DNA of 64,000 bases from Kineococcus sp. NBC_00420 (GTDB lineage: Bacteria; Actinomycetota; Actinomycetes; Actinomycetales; Kineococcaceae), in the NCBI RefSeq assembly GCF_036021035.1, contig NZ_CP107930.1, positions 3,348,001 to 3,412,000 of the forward strand, given 5' to 3'. The position numbers were made by a program, and so were the translations under genes. The notes under the pieces are model-generated. The model was not told the DNA's origin. It saw only the letters and a program-made list of their open reading frames with translations, and searched no databases. Of this stretch, positions 1-8,252 are shown in pieces; position 1 is the first letter of the stretch, and each line of letters starts with the position of its first letter.

Positions 1-1244
1 TTGCCGAGTTCCCCGGCGCGGGCGGCCTCGATCGTCGCGTTCAGGGCGAGCAGGTTCGTCTGTTCCGCGATCGCGGTGATCGTCTTGACGACCGTGCCGA
101 TCTCACCGGAGGAGGTTCCCAGCGCGTCCATCGTCGCCCGGGTGGTCTCGGCGAGTTCCACGGCCCGTTCGGCCACCGCGGAGGCGTTCGAGGCGTTCGA
201 GGAGATCTCCCGGATCGAGACCCCCATCTCCTCGGTACCCGCTGCGGCACCGGCGATGTGGGCACTGACCGCACCCGCGGTACCGGCGACCTCGGCGGCC
301 CGCTGCGAGACGCTGCCGACGCCGTCGGCGATCCCCTGGCTGGTCGCCGTGAGGCGGTCGGCGGACGACGCGAGGGCCGAGGCCTCCGCGCTGAGGGCGG
401 CGACGGTGCGGCGCATGCTGCTCGTCGCGGAGGTGAGGGCGCTCGCCATGGTGCCGACCTCGTCCCGCTGGTCGATCTCCGCGGTGGCGGTGAGGTCGCC
501 GTTGGCGACCCGCTCCAGGACCTCGCTGACCTTGCGCAGCGGCCCGACGATGCGGCGGACGATGATCCGGGCGAGCACGGCGGTGAGCACGAGCCCGACC
601 ACCATCGTGAGGATCATCGCGAGCCGCGCCCGGCGGTACGTGTCCTGCGCCGCGGCCGACGACGCCTCACCGGTCTTCGCGCCGAGCGACTCCAGGGTCG
701 AGAGTTCCGACGACGCGTTCGCGGCCAGCACGGACAGGTTCCCCAGGTAGAGCGTCTGGAAGCTCTCCCGGTCACCGGACTCGGCGAAGGGCAGCAGGAA
801 GTCGTCGCGGGTGTTGCGGTACGCGCTCCACCAGACGTCGAAGCGCTTCAGCGCCTGCCGCTGCGCGGTGGTGAGGGAACGTCCCTCGAAGCTCTTGACG
901 CGGGCGTCGAGCTGCGTGTCGTCCTCGCCGATGCGGGTCTTCAGGTCGGCGTAGGCGACGTCGTCCGAGGCGAGCGCCAGGTTCGCGAGGTCGCGCTGGG
1001 TCTGCAGGCTCGCGGCGCGGACACCGGCCAGCTCGGCGTTGGGAACCGTCGACCGCTCGTAGGTGGCGCTCGCGCGGTCGCTGACGCTGTGCAGTCCCGT
1101 CAGCCCGACCCCCAGCACCGTCCCGGAGACGACCGTGCCCAGCACGACCACCGCAGTGATCTTCGTGCCGACGGACCGGTCGGCGAACCACGAACGCCGG
1201 CCGGGCTTCCCCGTACCGCTCTCGTGCTCGAGTCCTCGCGACAC
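1..1244 (-). CDS. Methyl-accepting chemotaxis protein, C-terminus cut by window edge
   Basis: Transmembrane chemoreceptor that would signal to CheW/CheA. Reading right to left, 414 codons are visible: a short cytoplasmic N-terminus, a first membrane segment (about residues 28-48), a helical periplasmic sensor of about 150 residues, a second membrane segment (about 197-217), a HAMP linker beginning at [10 protein letters not shown], and the methyl-accepting helices. The last visible residues, [11 protein letters not shown], are the conserved signalling-hairpin motif, so roughly the last 100 residues lie outside the window. I chose the GTG at 1244 because AAGGGG sits 7 nt upstream. It is divergent from the secreted-protein gene at 1446. 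The ligand cannot be deduced. Confidence 0.9.
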   Translation of the reverse strand, partial: MSRGLEHESGTGKPGRRSWFADRSVGTKITAVVVLGTVVSGTVLGVGLTGLHSVSDRASATYERSTVPNAELAGVRAASLQTQRDLANLALASDDVAYADLKTRIGEDDTQLDARVKSFEGRSLTTAQRQALKRFDVWWSAYRNTRDDFLLPFAESGDRESFQTLYLGNLSVLAANASSELSTLESLGAKTGEASSAAAQDTYRRARLAMILTMVVGLVLTAVLARIIVRRIVGPLRKVSEVLERVANGDLTATAEIDQRDEVGTMASALTSATSSMRRTVAALSAEASALASSADRLTATSQGIADGVGSVSQRAAEVAGTAGAVSAHIAGAAAGTEEMGVSIREISSNASNASAVAERAVELAETTRATMDALGTSSGEIGTVVKTITAIAEQTNLLALNATIEAARAGELG

Positions 1245-1445
1245 CGCAATCCCCTTCGAACGGATCGGTCGACCAGGGTTGGACGACCGCGTTGCTGCCC
1301 TCTGGTTGGACCTTCGGCGTCGGCACCGTCGATGCTGAGTTCCGGGACCGCGCGAATTTGTGAGGGTTGAAGTATCTAGAAGTTTCGCCGGTGCGGTCCT
1401 GGGCCCTGCGCTTCACGTCCGCCCGGCCGCTGCCGATGGACCGGT

Positions 1446-4046
1446 GTGACCCCTGCCTCCACGCGCACCCCCGTCCCGCGTCGACTGCGCCGGACCGCCA
1501 CCTGGCTGCTCGCGATGTCGTTGCCCGCGGCGGCCGTGGCCGGTGGGGCGAGCGCGCAGGCCGCACCCGCCTTCGACTACGCGGTCGTGGGGATCCCGAC
1601 CCCGGGTCTGTCCGGGCCCCGGTCGGTGGTGGTCGACGCGAACGGCGTCGTCTTCGTCGCCGACGCGGGGCACCACGTCGTGCGCCGGATCACGCCCGGC
1701 GCAATGACGCCGGAGGTCGTGGCCGGTGTGGACGGGGCCGTTGGACTTCCCTCCGGCGGCAAGCTCGACACCCCGTCGGGCCTCGCGCTGTCGCCCGACG
1801 GGAAGACCCTCTACGTCGCCGACGAGGGCAACGACGTCGTCGTCAAGGTCGACGCGAAGGTGGTCCTGCCGACCACGCCGACCACGCCGACCACGCCGAC
1901 CACGCCACCTGCCCCGTTGCCGGTGTTCGCCGGGAAGGAGGGTGTCGAGGGGGCGCCGACGAACGTCGCGTCGGCCAAGGACTCCAAGCTCAAGAACCCG
2001 AAGGGCCTGGCCGTCGACGCCGCGGGAAACCTGTACATCGCCGACTCCGGCAACAACCAGGTCGAAAAGGTCACCTCGGTCGGGGCCATCGCCGTCTTCG
2101 CCGGGACGGGATCGCCCGGCACGGCGACGGCCGGTCCGGCGCTGAACTCCACGCTCTCCGGTCCCTCGGCGGTCGCCGTGGACGCCAACGGGTCCGTCTT
2201 CATCGCCGACGCCGGGAACCACGCCCTGGTGAAGGTCGTCCCGACCACCGCGAACGGAACCCTCTCGATCGTCGGGTCGACCGGTACCGCGACGGTGACC
2301 TCGCTCGCGGTCGACCTCGCCGGCACGTTCTTCCTGACCGACTCGGTCGCCGGTCTCGAGAAGATGGCCTCCGGCGTGGTGTCACCCGTCGCGATCGACC
2401 CCCTCGCGACGGGGTTCGGCACCCCCGTCGCCGTCACCACGAACCTCGGCGGGGACCTGTGGGCCGCCGACGCCACGAGCCTCGCGCAGCTGCACTCCAA
2501 GGCGCCCGTGGGCCTGCCGAAGGTCACCTCCGCCGCCCCGACGACCGCCGCGGTCGCCACGCCGTTCACCTTCCGCGTCACCGCCTCCGGATCACCGACG
2601 CCGACGTGGTCCTTCGTCGACCAGACCCCGCCGACCTGGCTCGCCCTGGGCGCGGGGACCGGTGTCCTCTCCGGAACCCCCACGGCCGCAGGGACCTCCA
2701 CGTTCACGGTTCGCGCGGCCAACAGCGCGGGCCACGACGACCAGGTCATCACCCTGACCGTCGGCGCCCTCCCCGCCGCCCCGGCCGTGCCGACGGCCGT
2801 CGCGGGCGACGGCCGTGCGGTCGTCACCTGGGCCGCCGCCGCGGCGTCCACGACCACGACGACCCCCGCGGTGAGCGGGTACAAGGTCACCCCGTACAAG
2901 GACGGCGTCGCGCAGACCCCCGTCGCGTTCTCCGCCACCCAGGCCACGACCCAGGTCCTCACCGGACTGACCAACGGGTCGAAGTACACGTTCACCGTCG
3001 CCGCGACGAACTCCTTCGGCACGGGGACCGCGTCGGCGGCGTCCACCGCGGTGACGCCGTACGCGACCGTGAAGAAACCCGTCCTGGACGTCCCGGTCAG
3101 CCGGCTCTCCGGCAAGGACCGCCTCGAGACGGCCGTGAACTCCTCGAAGGCGTTGTTCCCGACGACGGGTTCCGCGGGTGCCGTCGTGGTCTCGGCCGGG
3201 TACAAGTACGCGGACGCGCTCGCCGGGGCCCGCCTGGCCTCGGCGACGTCGGCGCCGCTGCTGCTCACCGAGTCCGACAAGCTCACCCCGGCGGTGGGGA
3301 CCGAGATCTCGCGCGTCCTCGCGCCCGGCGGGACGATCTACGTCCTCGGCGGCAGCGGAACCGTCTCCACCGGGGTCGCGGCCTCCCTCGCGGCGTTGTC
3401 GCCGAACTTCAGTGTCGTGCGGCTCTCGGGTGACGACCGGTTCGAGACGGCCGCCCGCATCGCCGACGAGGTCACGGCCCGGGCTCCGGGGACCGACACC
3501 GCGCCGATCTACCTCGCCAGCGGGGTGAACTTCCCCGACGGCCTCGCGGTGTCGGCGCTGGCCGCCCGCACCGGCGGGATCGTCCTGCTCACCGACGGCC
3601 CCGTCATGCCCGCCGCCACCGCCGCCTACCTCGCCGCGCACGACGCGACGGGTGCGCGGGTCGTCCCCGTCGGCGGGGTCGCGGCCCAGGCGGCGAAGAC
3701 CCTCCCCGCCTCGGGTGGGAGTTCCGCGCGGGCCATCGTCGGGGTCGACCGGTTCGACACCGCGAACCTCGTCGCCCGCAAGTTCACGACGGGTACCGCG
3801 ACCAAGGCCGCGGGGGTCGCGACGGGTGACAACTGGCCCGACGCGCTCGTGGGTTCCGCGGCGATGGGTCTGCTCGGTGGGCCGTTGCTGCTCACCAGCG
3901 GCCCCGACCTGTCGACCTCGGCCGCGGCCGCGCTCACCGCGCTGGACGCCGCGAAACCCCTCACCACCGGCGTCGTGTTCGGTGGCGAACCCTCGGTGCC
4001 CGCGGCGGCGGCGACGAGGTTCGGGTCCTACGTCGCGCAGGACTGA
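1446..4046 (+). CDS. Secreted NHL-repeat / Fn3 / cell-wall-binding repeat 2 protein
   Basis: 866-residue modular surface protein. A Tat/Sec-like signal peptide (RRLRRTATWLLAMSLPAAAVAGGASAQA, ending near residue 40) is followed by NHL-type beta-propeller repeats (about 45-360, each with a VAVDANG.VFIADAGNH-like core), a putative Ig domain (about 365-445, YxF.V.A.NSAG style), a fibronectin type III domain (about 447-540) and three cell-wall-binding type 2 repeats (about 550-866). Those repeats have the hallmark cores VSRLSGKDRLETA, VVRLSGDDRFETA and IVGVDRFDTAN. It is probably anchored non-covalently to the wall and binds a polymer or protein through the propeller. The GTG start has only a weak ribosome site. 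A Pro/Thr linker is encoded by a 9-nt tandem repeat. Confidence 0.85.
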   Translation: MTPASTRTPVPRRLRRTATWLLAMSLPAAAVAGGASAQAAPAFDYAVVGIPTPGLSGPRSVVVDANGVVFVADAGHHVVRRITPGAMTPEVVAGVDGAVGLPSGGKLDTPSGLALSPDGKTLYVADEGNDVVVKVDAKVVLPTTPTTPTTPTTPPAPLPVFAGKEGVEGAPTNVASAKDSKLKNPKGLAVDAAGNLYIADSGNNQVEKVTSVGAIAVFAGTGSPGTATAGPALNSTLSGPSAVAVDANGSVFIADAGNHALVKVVPTTANGTLSIVGSTGTATVTSLAVDLAGTFFLTDSVAGLEKMASGVVSPVAIDPLATGFGTPVAVTTNLGGDLWAADATSLAQLHSKAPVGLPKVTSAAPTTAAVATPFTFRVTASGSPTPTWSFVDQTPPTWLALGAGTGVLSGTPTAAGTSTFTVRAANSAGHDDQVITLTVGALPAAPAVPTAVAGDGRAVVTWAAAAASTTTTTPAVSGYKVTPYKDGVAQTPVAFSATQATTQVLTGLTNGSKYTFTVAATNSFGTGTASAASTAVTPYATVKKPVLDVPVSRLSGKDRLETAVNSSKALFPTTGSAGAVVVSAGYKYADALAGARLASATSAPLLLTESDKLTPAVGTEISRVLAPGGTIYVLGGSGTVSTGVAASLAALSPNFSVVRLSGDDRFETAARIADEVTARAPGTDTAPIYLASGVNFPDGLAVSALAARTGGIVLLTDGPVMPAATAAYLAAHDATGARVVPVGGVAAQAAKTLPASGGSSARAIVGVDRFDTANLVARKFTTGTATKAAGVATGDNWPDALVGSAAMGLLGGPLLLTSGPDLSTSAAAALTALDAAKPLTTGVVFGGEPSVPAAAATRFGSYVAQD
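1872..1907 (+). repeat. Four 9-nt tandem repeats (PTT linker)
   Basis: ACCACGCCG is repeated four times (last unit ends in A) inside the NHL-repeat gene and encodes a (Thr-Thr-Pro)n linker between two propeller blades. Copy number could vary by slippage without changing the frame. Confidence 0.85.
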
Positions 4047-4061
4047 CCGGCGTCGTCGCGC

Positions 4062-4943
4062 TCAGGGCCGGGTGGGTGCCCCCAGCCGGCCCCGGGTGGC
4101 GACGATCAGCACCAGCGTCGCGACGGTGGTGGCGAACAACTGCACCACCAGCGTGTCCTGGTCCCCGTCGAGGGCGGGGAAGATCGCGGGCCACAACAGG
4201 GTGTAGGTGCTGTTGATCCCCGCGTGCAGCAGCATCACCAGCGGGACGCTCTGCCCGCTCCGGTTGAACACCCAGGTCATCACGAGGCTCAGCGGCACGC
4301 AGGACGCGGTGAACAGCACCGGGTGCGTCCAGGAGAAGTCGGGCCAGCCGCCCCACTCGGTGAGGAACAGCGGCAGGTGCCACGCGCCCCAGAGCAGGCC
4401 GAGGAGAACCGTTCCGGGGACCGCGCCGAAACGCGTCTGCAGGCGGGGCAGGGCGAAGTCGCGCCACCCGGGTTCCTCCGCGAGCGCGGTCGTGACGACC
4501 TGGAGCGCGAGCATCGGCAGGTAGCTCACCAGCAGCAGGACGCCGACCGGGCGCACCGCCTCCCACGCCTGCGGGAGCACGAACGTCGCCGCGAGGATCG
4601 AGACCGGCACGACGACGCCGACCCCGAGGTACCACCGCCAGCCGACGCCGAAGCGCAACAGCCGGCCGCGCCAGGAACGCAGACCCGGGCGTCCCTCCAC
4701 GAGAGCCGTCACCACGAAGGCCGCGGTCACCGGGCCGAGGTAGGCGCCGGGGAGGACGCCCAGGAGTTGCGAGGTTCCCAGGAGGGCCGGGAACGAGAAG
4801 GGCAGGACCCCGAGTCCGTTGCCGGACAGCACGTACGGGATCCACGCCAGCCAGCTGAGGCCGAAGGCGAGGGTGAAGAACGCGACGAGGGGGTGCCGGG
4901 AGACGACCCCGGGCGGGCGGACCCGCAGGGCAGTGGTGGTCAT
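4062..4943 (-). CDS. CPBP-family intramembrane metalloprotease
   Basis: 293-residue multi-spanning membrane protein of the CPBP/Abi (type II CAAX prenyl protease-like) family. The family motifs are present: AEEPGWRDFALPRLQ (EExxxR type, metal-binding glutamates), GLLWGAWHLPLFL (second motif with His) and LLHAGINSTYT (third motif). About seven to eight hydrophobic helices can be read. I chose the ATG at 4943, which gives MTTTALRVRPPG, rather than a longer upstream GTG reading because the extra N-terminus is low-complexity and overlaps the response regulator. It lies 70 nt downstream of, and on the same strand as, the two-component genes, so it may be their third operon member. Substrate unknown. 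Confidence 0.82.
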   Translation of the reverse strand: MTTTALRVRPPGVVSRHPLVAFFTLAFGLSWLAWIPYVLSGNGLGVLPFSFPALLGTSQLLGVLPGAYLGPVTAAFVVTALVEGRPGLRSWRGRLLRFGVGWRWYLGVGVVVPVSILAATFVLPQAWEAVRPVGVLLLVSYLPMLALQVVTTALAEEPGWRDFALPRLQTRFGAVPGTVLLGLLWGAWHLPLFLTEWGGWPDFSWTHPVLFTASCVPLSLVMTWVFNRSGQSVPLVMLLHAGINSTYTLLWPAIFPALDGDQDTLVVQLFATTVATLVLIVATRGRLGAPTRP

Positions 4944-5013
4944 GCCGAGCAGTCCACCGGAACCCGGCGCGCGGGTCAGTCCCGCAGGCGACCCGGTCGG
5001 GGTGGTGCCTGCA

Positions 5014-5670
5014 CTACCTCTGTTCCGCGGTGCGCAGGAACCGCAGGACCGCGGCCACCCGGCGGTCCACCTCGTCGGTGGGGGAGAGGTCAAGCTTCGC
5101 GAAGATGCTGCGGATGTGCTTGTGCACGGCGCCGTCGGTGACGAACAACCGCGACGCGATGGCGGAGTTCCCCAGACCCTCGGCCATGAGTTCCAGCACC
5201 TCGCGTTCGCGCGCCGACAACCGGTCCAGCCCGGCGTCGGGGCGGGTCCGGGTGAGCAGTTGCCCGACGACCTCCGGATCGACCGCGGTCCCGCCCTCGG
5301 CGACCCGGTGCAGGGCGTCGAGGAACTCCTCCACGCGCCCGACCCGTTCCTTCAGCAGGTACCCGAGCCGGCGTGCGCCCCCCGCGAGGAGTTCCGTCGC
5401 GAACGCCTGCTCGACGTAGGCGGACAGCACCAGCACCGCGAGGTCCGGGTGCCGGCGACGGGCCTCGACGGCGGCCCGGATCCCCTCGTCGGTGTGGGTG
5501 GGGGGCATCCGGACGTCGACGATCGCGACGTCGGGCAGGTGTTCCTCGACGGCGGCGAGGAGTTCCTCGGCGTCGGCCGCCGTCGCGACGACGTCCAGGC
5601 CCTCGGCCCGCAGCAACAGGGCCAGCCCCTCGCGCAGCAGCGCGTCGTCCTCGCCGATCACGATGCGCAC
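5014..5670 (-). CDS. NarL/LuxR-family response regulator
   Basis: 218-residue DNA-binding response regulator. The receiver has the acidic pair EDD at residues 7-9 and the phospho-acceptor Asp52 (VAIVDVRMPP). The LuxR-type helix-turn-helix near residues 150-205 contains LSAREREVLELMAEGLGN and IASRLFVTDGAVHKHIRSIF. The GTG start at 5670 is preceded by GGAGGT with 9-nt spacing and lies inside the last codons of the kinase gene, overlapping it by 13 nt, so the two are translationally coupled. It should be phosphorylated by that kinase and control nearby membrane-protein genes; the target is inference. Confidence 0.93.
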   Translation of the reverse strand: MRIVIGEDDALLREGLALLLRAEGLDVVATAADAEELLAAVEEHLPDVAIVDVRMPPTHTDEGIRAAVEARRRHPDLAVLVLSAYVEQAFATELLAGGARRLGYLLKERVGRVEEFLDALHRVAEGGTAVDPEVVGQLLTRTRPDAGLDRLSAREREVLELMAEGLGNSAIASRLFVTDGAVHKHIRSIFAKLDLSPTDEVDRRVAAVLRFLRTAEQR

Positions 5671-6923
5671 GGCAACCACACCTCCACCTCGGTCGGACCA
5701 CCGGGTGGGCTGGTCAGCTCCAGCCTGCCATCGTGGGCGCGGACGCGGTGCAGCATCCCCGACAACCCCGACCCCGCGGCCGCGTCGGCCCCGCCCCGGC
5801 CGTCGTCGGTGACCCGCACCAGCAGTTCCGCCCCCCGGCGTCGCACGGTGAGCGTGGCGGAACGGGCGCCGCTGTGCCGGGCCACGTTCGTCAGCGCCTC
5901 GGCCACCACGAAGTAGGCCGTCGCCTCGACCGAGGCCGGGCACCGGCCCGGGACGTCGACCTCGACGTGGCACGGCACCGGGCAGGCCGCGGCGAGGCCG
6001 GTGACCGCCCCCGCGAGACCCCGGTCCTCCAGGACCGGCGGCAGGATCCCCCGGACGACGCTGCGCAGTTCCGCCAGCGCCTGTTCGGCGGCGCTCTGGG
6101 CCCGTTCCAGCAGTTCGTCGGTCGTGGCGGGGTCGGCACCGGGACGGTTCAGGGAACGGCGGGCCGCACCGAGCAGCACCGTGACCCCGACGATCCGGTT
6201 CTGCGCCCCGTCGTGCAGCGACCGCTCGATGCGGCGCAGTTCCGCGACGTGGGCGTCGAGGGCGGCGGCGCGGGTCGCGCTCAGCTCCGCCACCCGCAGG
6301 GACAGGTCGGTGCCGGGCGGCGGAGCCAGCAACGTCAGCCCCGGTGCGGCCTGCCACCGCGCCAACCGCGGGGAGGTCCCCACGGTGAGCGCCGCCCACC
6401 CGAGACCCAGCAGGGCGACCGCAGCGGCGGAGGGCCAGCCGTCCACCGTCCACCACCACGGGGAGGCGTCCACGTCCGCGGGAACCACCCTCCACCACAA
6501 CGGGAACGACAGGTCGCGCAGCGCGTAGACGGGCAGCAGGACCCCGACGAGACCGAGCAGGAGGCCCCAGGTGGCGTGCACGGGGAGCCACAGCAGTTCC
6601 CGCCGCACCGCCGCGTCCCGCACCGCCGCACGCGACCCGGACGGGACGGGGCCGGCCGGCAGCATCGTGGAACGGTTGCGCCGCAGCCGTTCACGCTCCC
6701 GATCGCCCAGGCGGCGCAGGGTCCGCAGGGCGCCGGGGACCAGGAGGAGACCGATCCCGACCACGCACAGGACCCCGACGACGACGACCCAGACCAGCAG
6801 GAGACCCGCGAGGAAGGAGGTTCCGAGGCCGCCCCCGAGACGGGTGACCGCCGCCCTGGTCGTGGCGGTGCCCCGGCGGAGCGCGGACAGGGCGCTGGGG
6901 TTCTCGGGGGGTTCCACGGGCAC
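5658..6923 (-). CDS. Two-component sensor histidine kinase, NarL-partner (HisKA_3) type
   Basis: 421-residue membrane histidine kinase. Hydrophobic segments lie near residues 36-63, 117-136 and 165-183 and there is no large extracellular domain, a pattern common in kinases that sense membrane or envelope state. The HisKA_3 dimerisation helix carries His237 in SLHDGAQNR; the ATPase domain has the N-box EALTNVARHSG and G-boxes DDGRGG and GSGLSGM. The GTG at 6923 is the best start available; a second GTG two codons later is equally possible and neither has a strong ribosome site. It is followed by, and overlaps, its response regulator. It is divergent from a small membrane protein and a second CPBP protease. 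Confidence 0.9.
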   Translation of the reverse strand: MPVEPPENPSALSALRRGTATTRAAVTRLGGGLGTSFLAGLLLVWVVVVGVLCVVGIGLLLVPGALRTLRRLGDRERERLRRNRSTMLPAGPVPSGSRAAVRDAAVRRELLWLPVHATWGLLLGLVGVLLPVYALRDLSFPLWWRVVPADVDASPWWWTVDGWPSAAAVALLGLGWAALTVGTSPRLARWQAAPGLTLLAPPPGTDLSLRVAELSATRAAALDAHVAELRRIERSLHDGAQNRIVGVTVLLGAARRSLNRPGADPATTDELLERAQSAAEQALAELRSVVRGILPPVLEDRGLAGAVTGLAAACPVPCHVEVDVPGRCPASVEATAYFVVAEALTNVARHSGARSATLTVRRRGAELLVRVTDDGRGGADAAAGSGLSGMLHRVRAHDGRLELTSPPGGPTEVEVWLPCAS

Positions 6924-7101
6924 GCCGCGACGGTACGAGGTCGACGGCGCCGGTGTCCGCTGGTCTCCGCTGTTGTGGCCAGGGACGGGTGAGGAGTACA
7001 GCCTGCTGCACCTCGCCCGGGTAGCGCGGGGGATCGTCCGGCCCCCGTGCGCCGCAGCAGGGTCGAGGGGTACCGAACGACCCCCACCCGAGGAGCTCCC
7101 C

Positions 7102-7290
7102 GTGTCCGAACCGACGAACCTGCACCGCGGTCCCGCCGTCCCCCTGTTGTGGGCCGTGCTCACCGTCGCGGTCCTGCTGAACGTGCTGGCGTCCGCCGGC
7201 GTCCTGCCGCTCGCCGTGGGCATCGCCTGCGGTCTCGTGACGTTGGGCTGCGCCACCGCCCTCGTCGTGGCCCGGGTGCGTCGCCGGTGA
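7102..7290 (+). CDS. Small two-helix membrane protein
   Basis: 62-residue protein of unknown family: a short polar N-terminus (SEPTNLHRG), then two hydrophobic stretches (about 13-31 and 35-56) and a basic tail VARVRRR. The GTG start has GAGGAG 6 nt upstream. The stop overlaps the GTG of the following CPBP protease (GTGA), so both come from one transcript and are translationally coupled. Two-helix topology and coupling to an intramembrane protease suggest a regulatory partner or substrate; that is inference only. Confidence 0.7.
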   Translation: MSEPTNLHRGPAVPLLWAVLTVAVLLNVLASAGVLPLAVGIACGLVTLGCATALVVARVRRR

Positions 7291-8171
7291 CCGTCGAGCG
7301 CACGGTCCCCTGGCGGGCGGTGGGTCTGTTCGCCGTCCTGGCCCTCGGCGGGGCCTGGCTGGCGAGCCTCCCGCTCCACCTCGGCGGTGGTCTGCAGAAC
7401 CCGCACTTCTTCGTCATCGGGGCCGTCGTCATGACGACCCCCACCCTGGCCGCCCTCGTGACGGTGTTCGGCGTCCTGCGCCCCGCGAACCCGCTGCAGG
7501 TGCTGGGCCTCGTCGGTCCGCTGTCCTGGCGGCGCACCGCGCTGCGGGCGCTCGCCGCGGCCGGCGGCGGGATCGCGCTGGCCGCGGCGTCGATGCTCGT
7601 GGCCGCCGCGGCGGGGCTGGTCGACCTCCGGGTGAACCCTGACGCGTCGTCCTCGCTGCTGGCGATCCCCCTGACGACCGTGGTCATCGGCGTCACCGCG
7701 GTGGGGGAGGAGATCGGCTGGCGGGGTTTCCTGTTCCACGCCCTGCGTCCACTGGGGCCGGTGCGGTCGAACCTGCTGAACGGCGCGTTGTGGGGTCTGT
7801 GGCACGCCCCGTTGCTGCTGCTGGGCTACAACTACGGCACGACGAGCCCGGTGAGCATCCCCCTGATGGTGCTCAGCACGGTGCTGATCGGAACCCTGCT
7901 CGCGCGGGTCAGGGAGAGCACCGGGACGGTCTGGGCCGGCGCCCTGGCCCACGGGGCGATGAACGCGTCCACCTCGCTGCTGCTCGCGGCGTTCCTGCTC
8001 CCGGCCCAGCAGGGTGCCGAGGCGACCGTCCTGGCCTGGCCCGGGTGGGTCGTGCTCGTCCTGACCATCGCCGTGGTCCGCCGACGAGGCGGCACCCCGC
8101 TCGACGGTCGCGTCCACGTCGACGCCTCTGCCCGACGCGACACGCACCCGCAGGACGCACCCGCAGGGTGA
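7287..8171 (+). CDS. CPBP-family intramembrane metalloprotease (second copy type)
   Basis: 294-residue membrane protein with the CPBP motifs: VGEEIGWRGFLFHALRP (EExxxR), LWGLWHAPLLLLGYNYG and ALAHGAMNAS. The glycine-rich spacing differs from that of the CPBP protein at 4062-4943, so this is a separate subfamily member rather than a duplicate. The start is fixed by the 4-nt overlap with the preceding small gene. It is divergent from the histidine kinase, so both CPBP genes flank the two-component system. Actinobacterial CPBP proteins of this GWRG type often sit beside sensor systems; the role here (peptide processing, self-protection or sensing) cannot be read from sequence. Confidence 0.83.
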   Translation: MTVERTVPWRAVGLFAVLALGGAWLASLPLHLGGGLQNPHFFVIGAVVMTTPTLAALVTVFGVLRPANPLQVLGLVGPLSWRRTALRALAAAGGGIALAAASMLVAAAAGLVDLRVNPDASSSLLAIPLTTVVIGVTAVGEEIGWRGFLFHALRPLGPVRSNLLNGALWGLWHAPLLLLGYNYGTTSPVSIPLMVLSTVLIGTLLARVRESTGTVWAGALAHGAMNASTSLLLAAFLLPAQQGAEATVLAWPGWVVLVLTIAVVRRRGGTPLDGRVHVDASARRDTHPQDAPAG

Positions 8172-8252
8172 CGCGAGGATCCAGAGGACTCCCCGCTCCG
8201 AACAGAGGAGTGGTGCCCCGGCAGCTCGCTGCGGCACGGAAGGGAGAACGGC

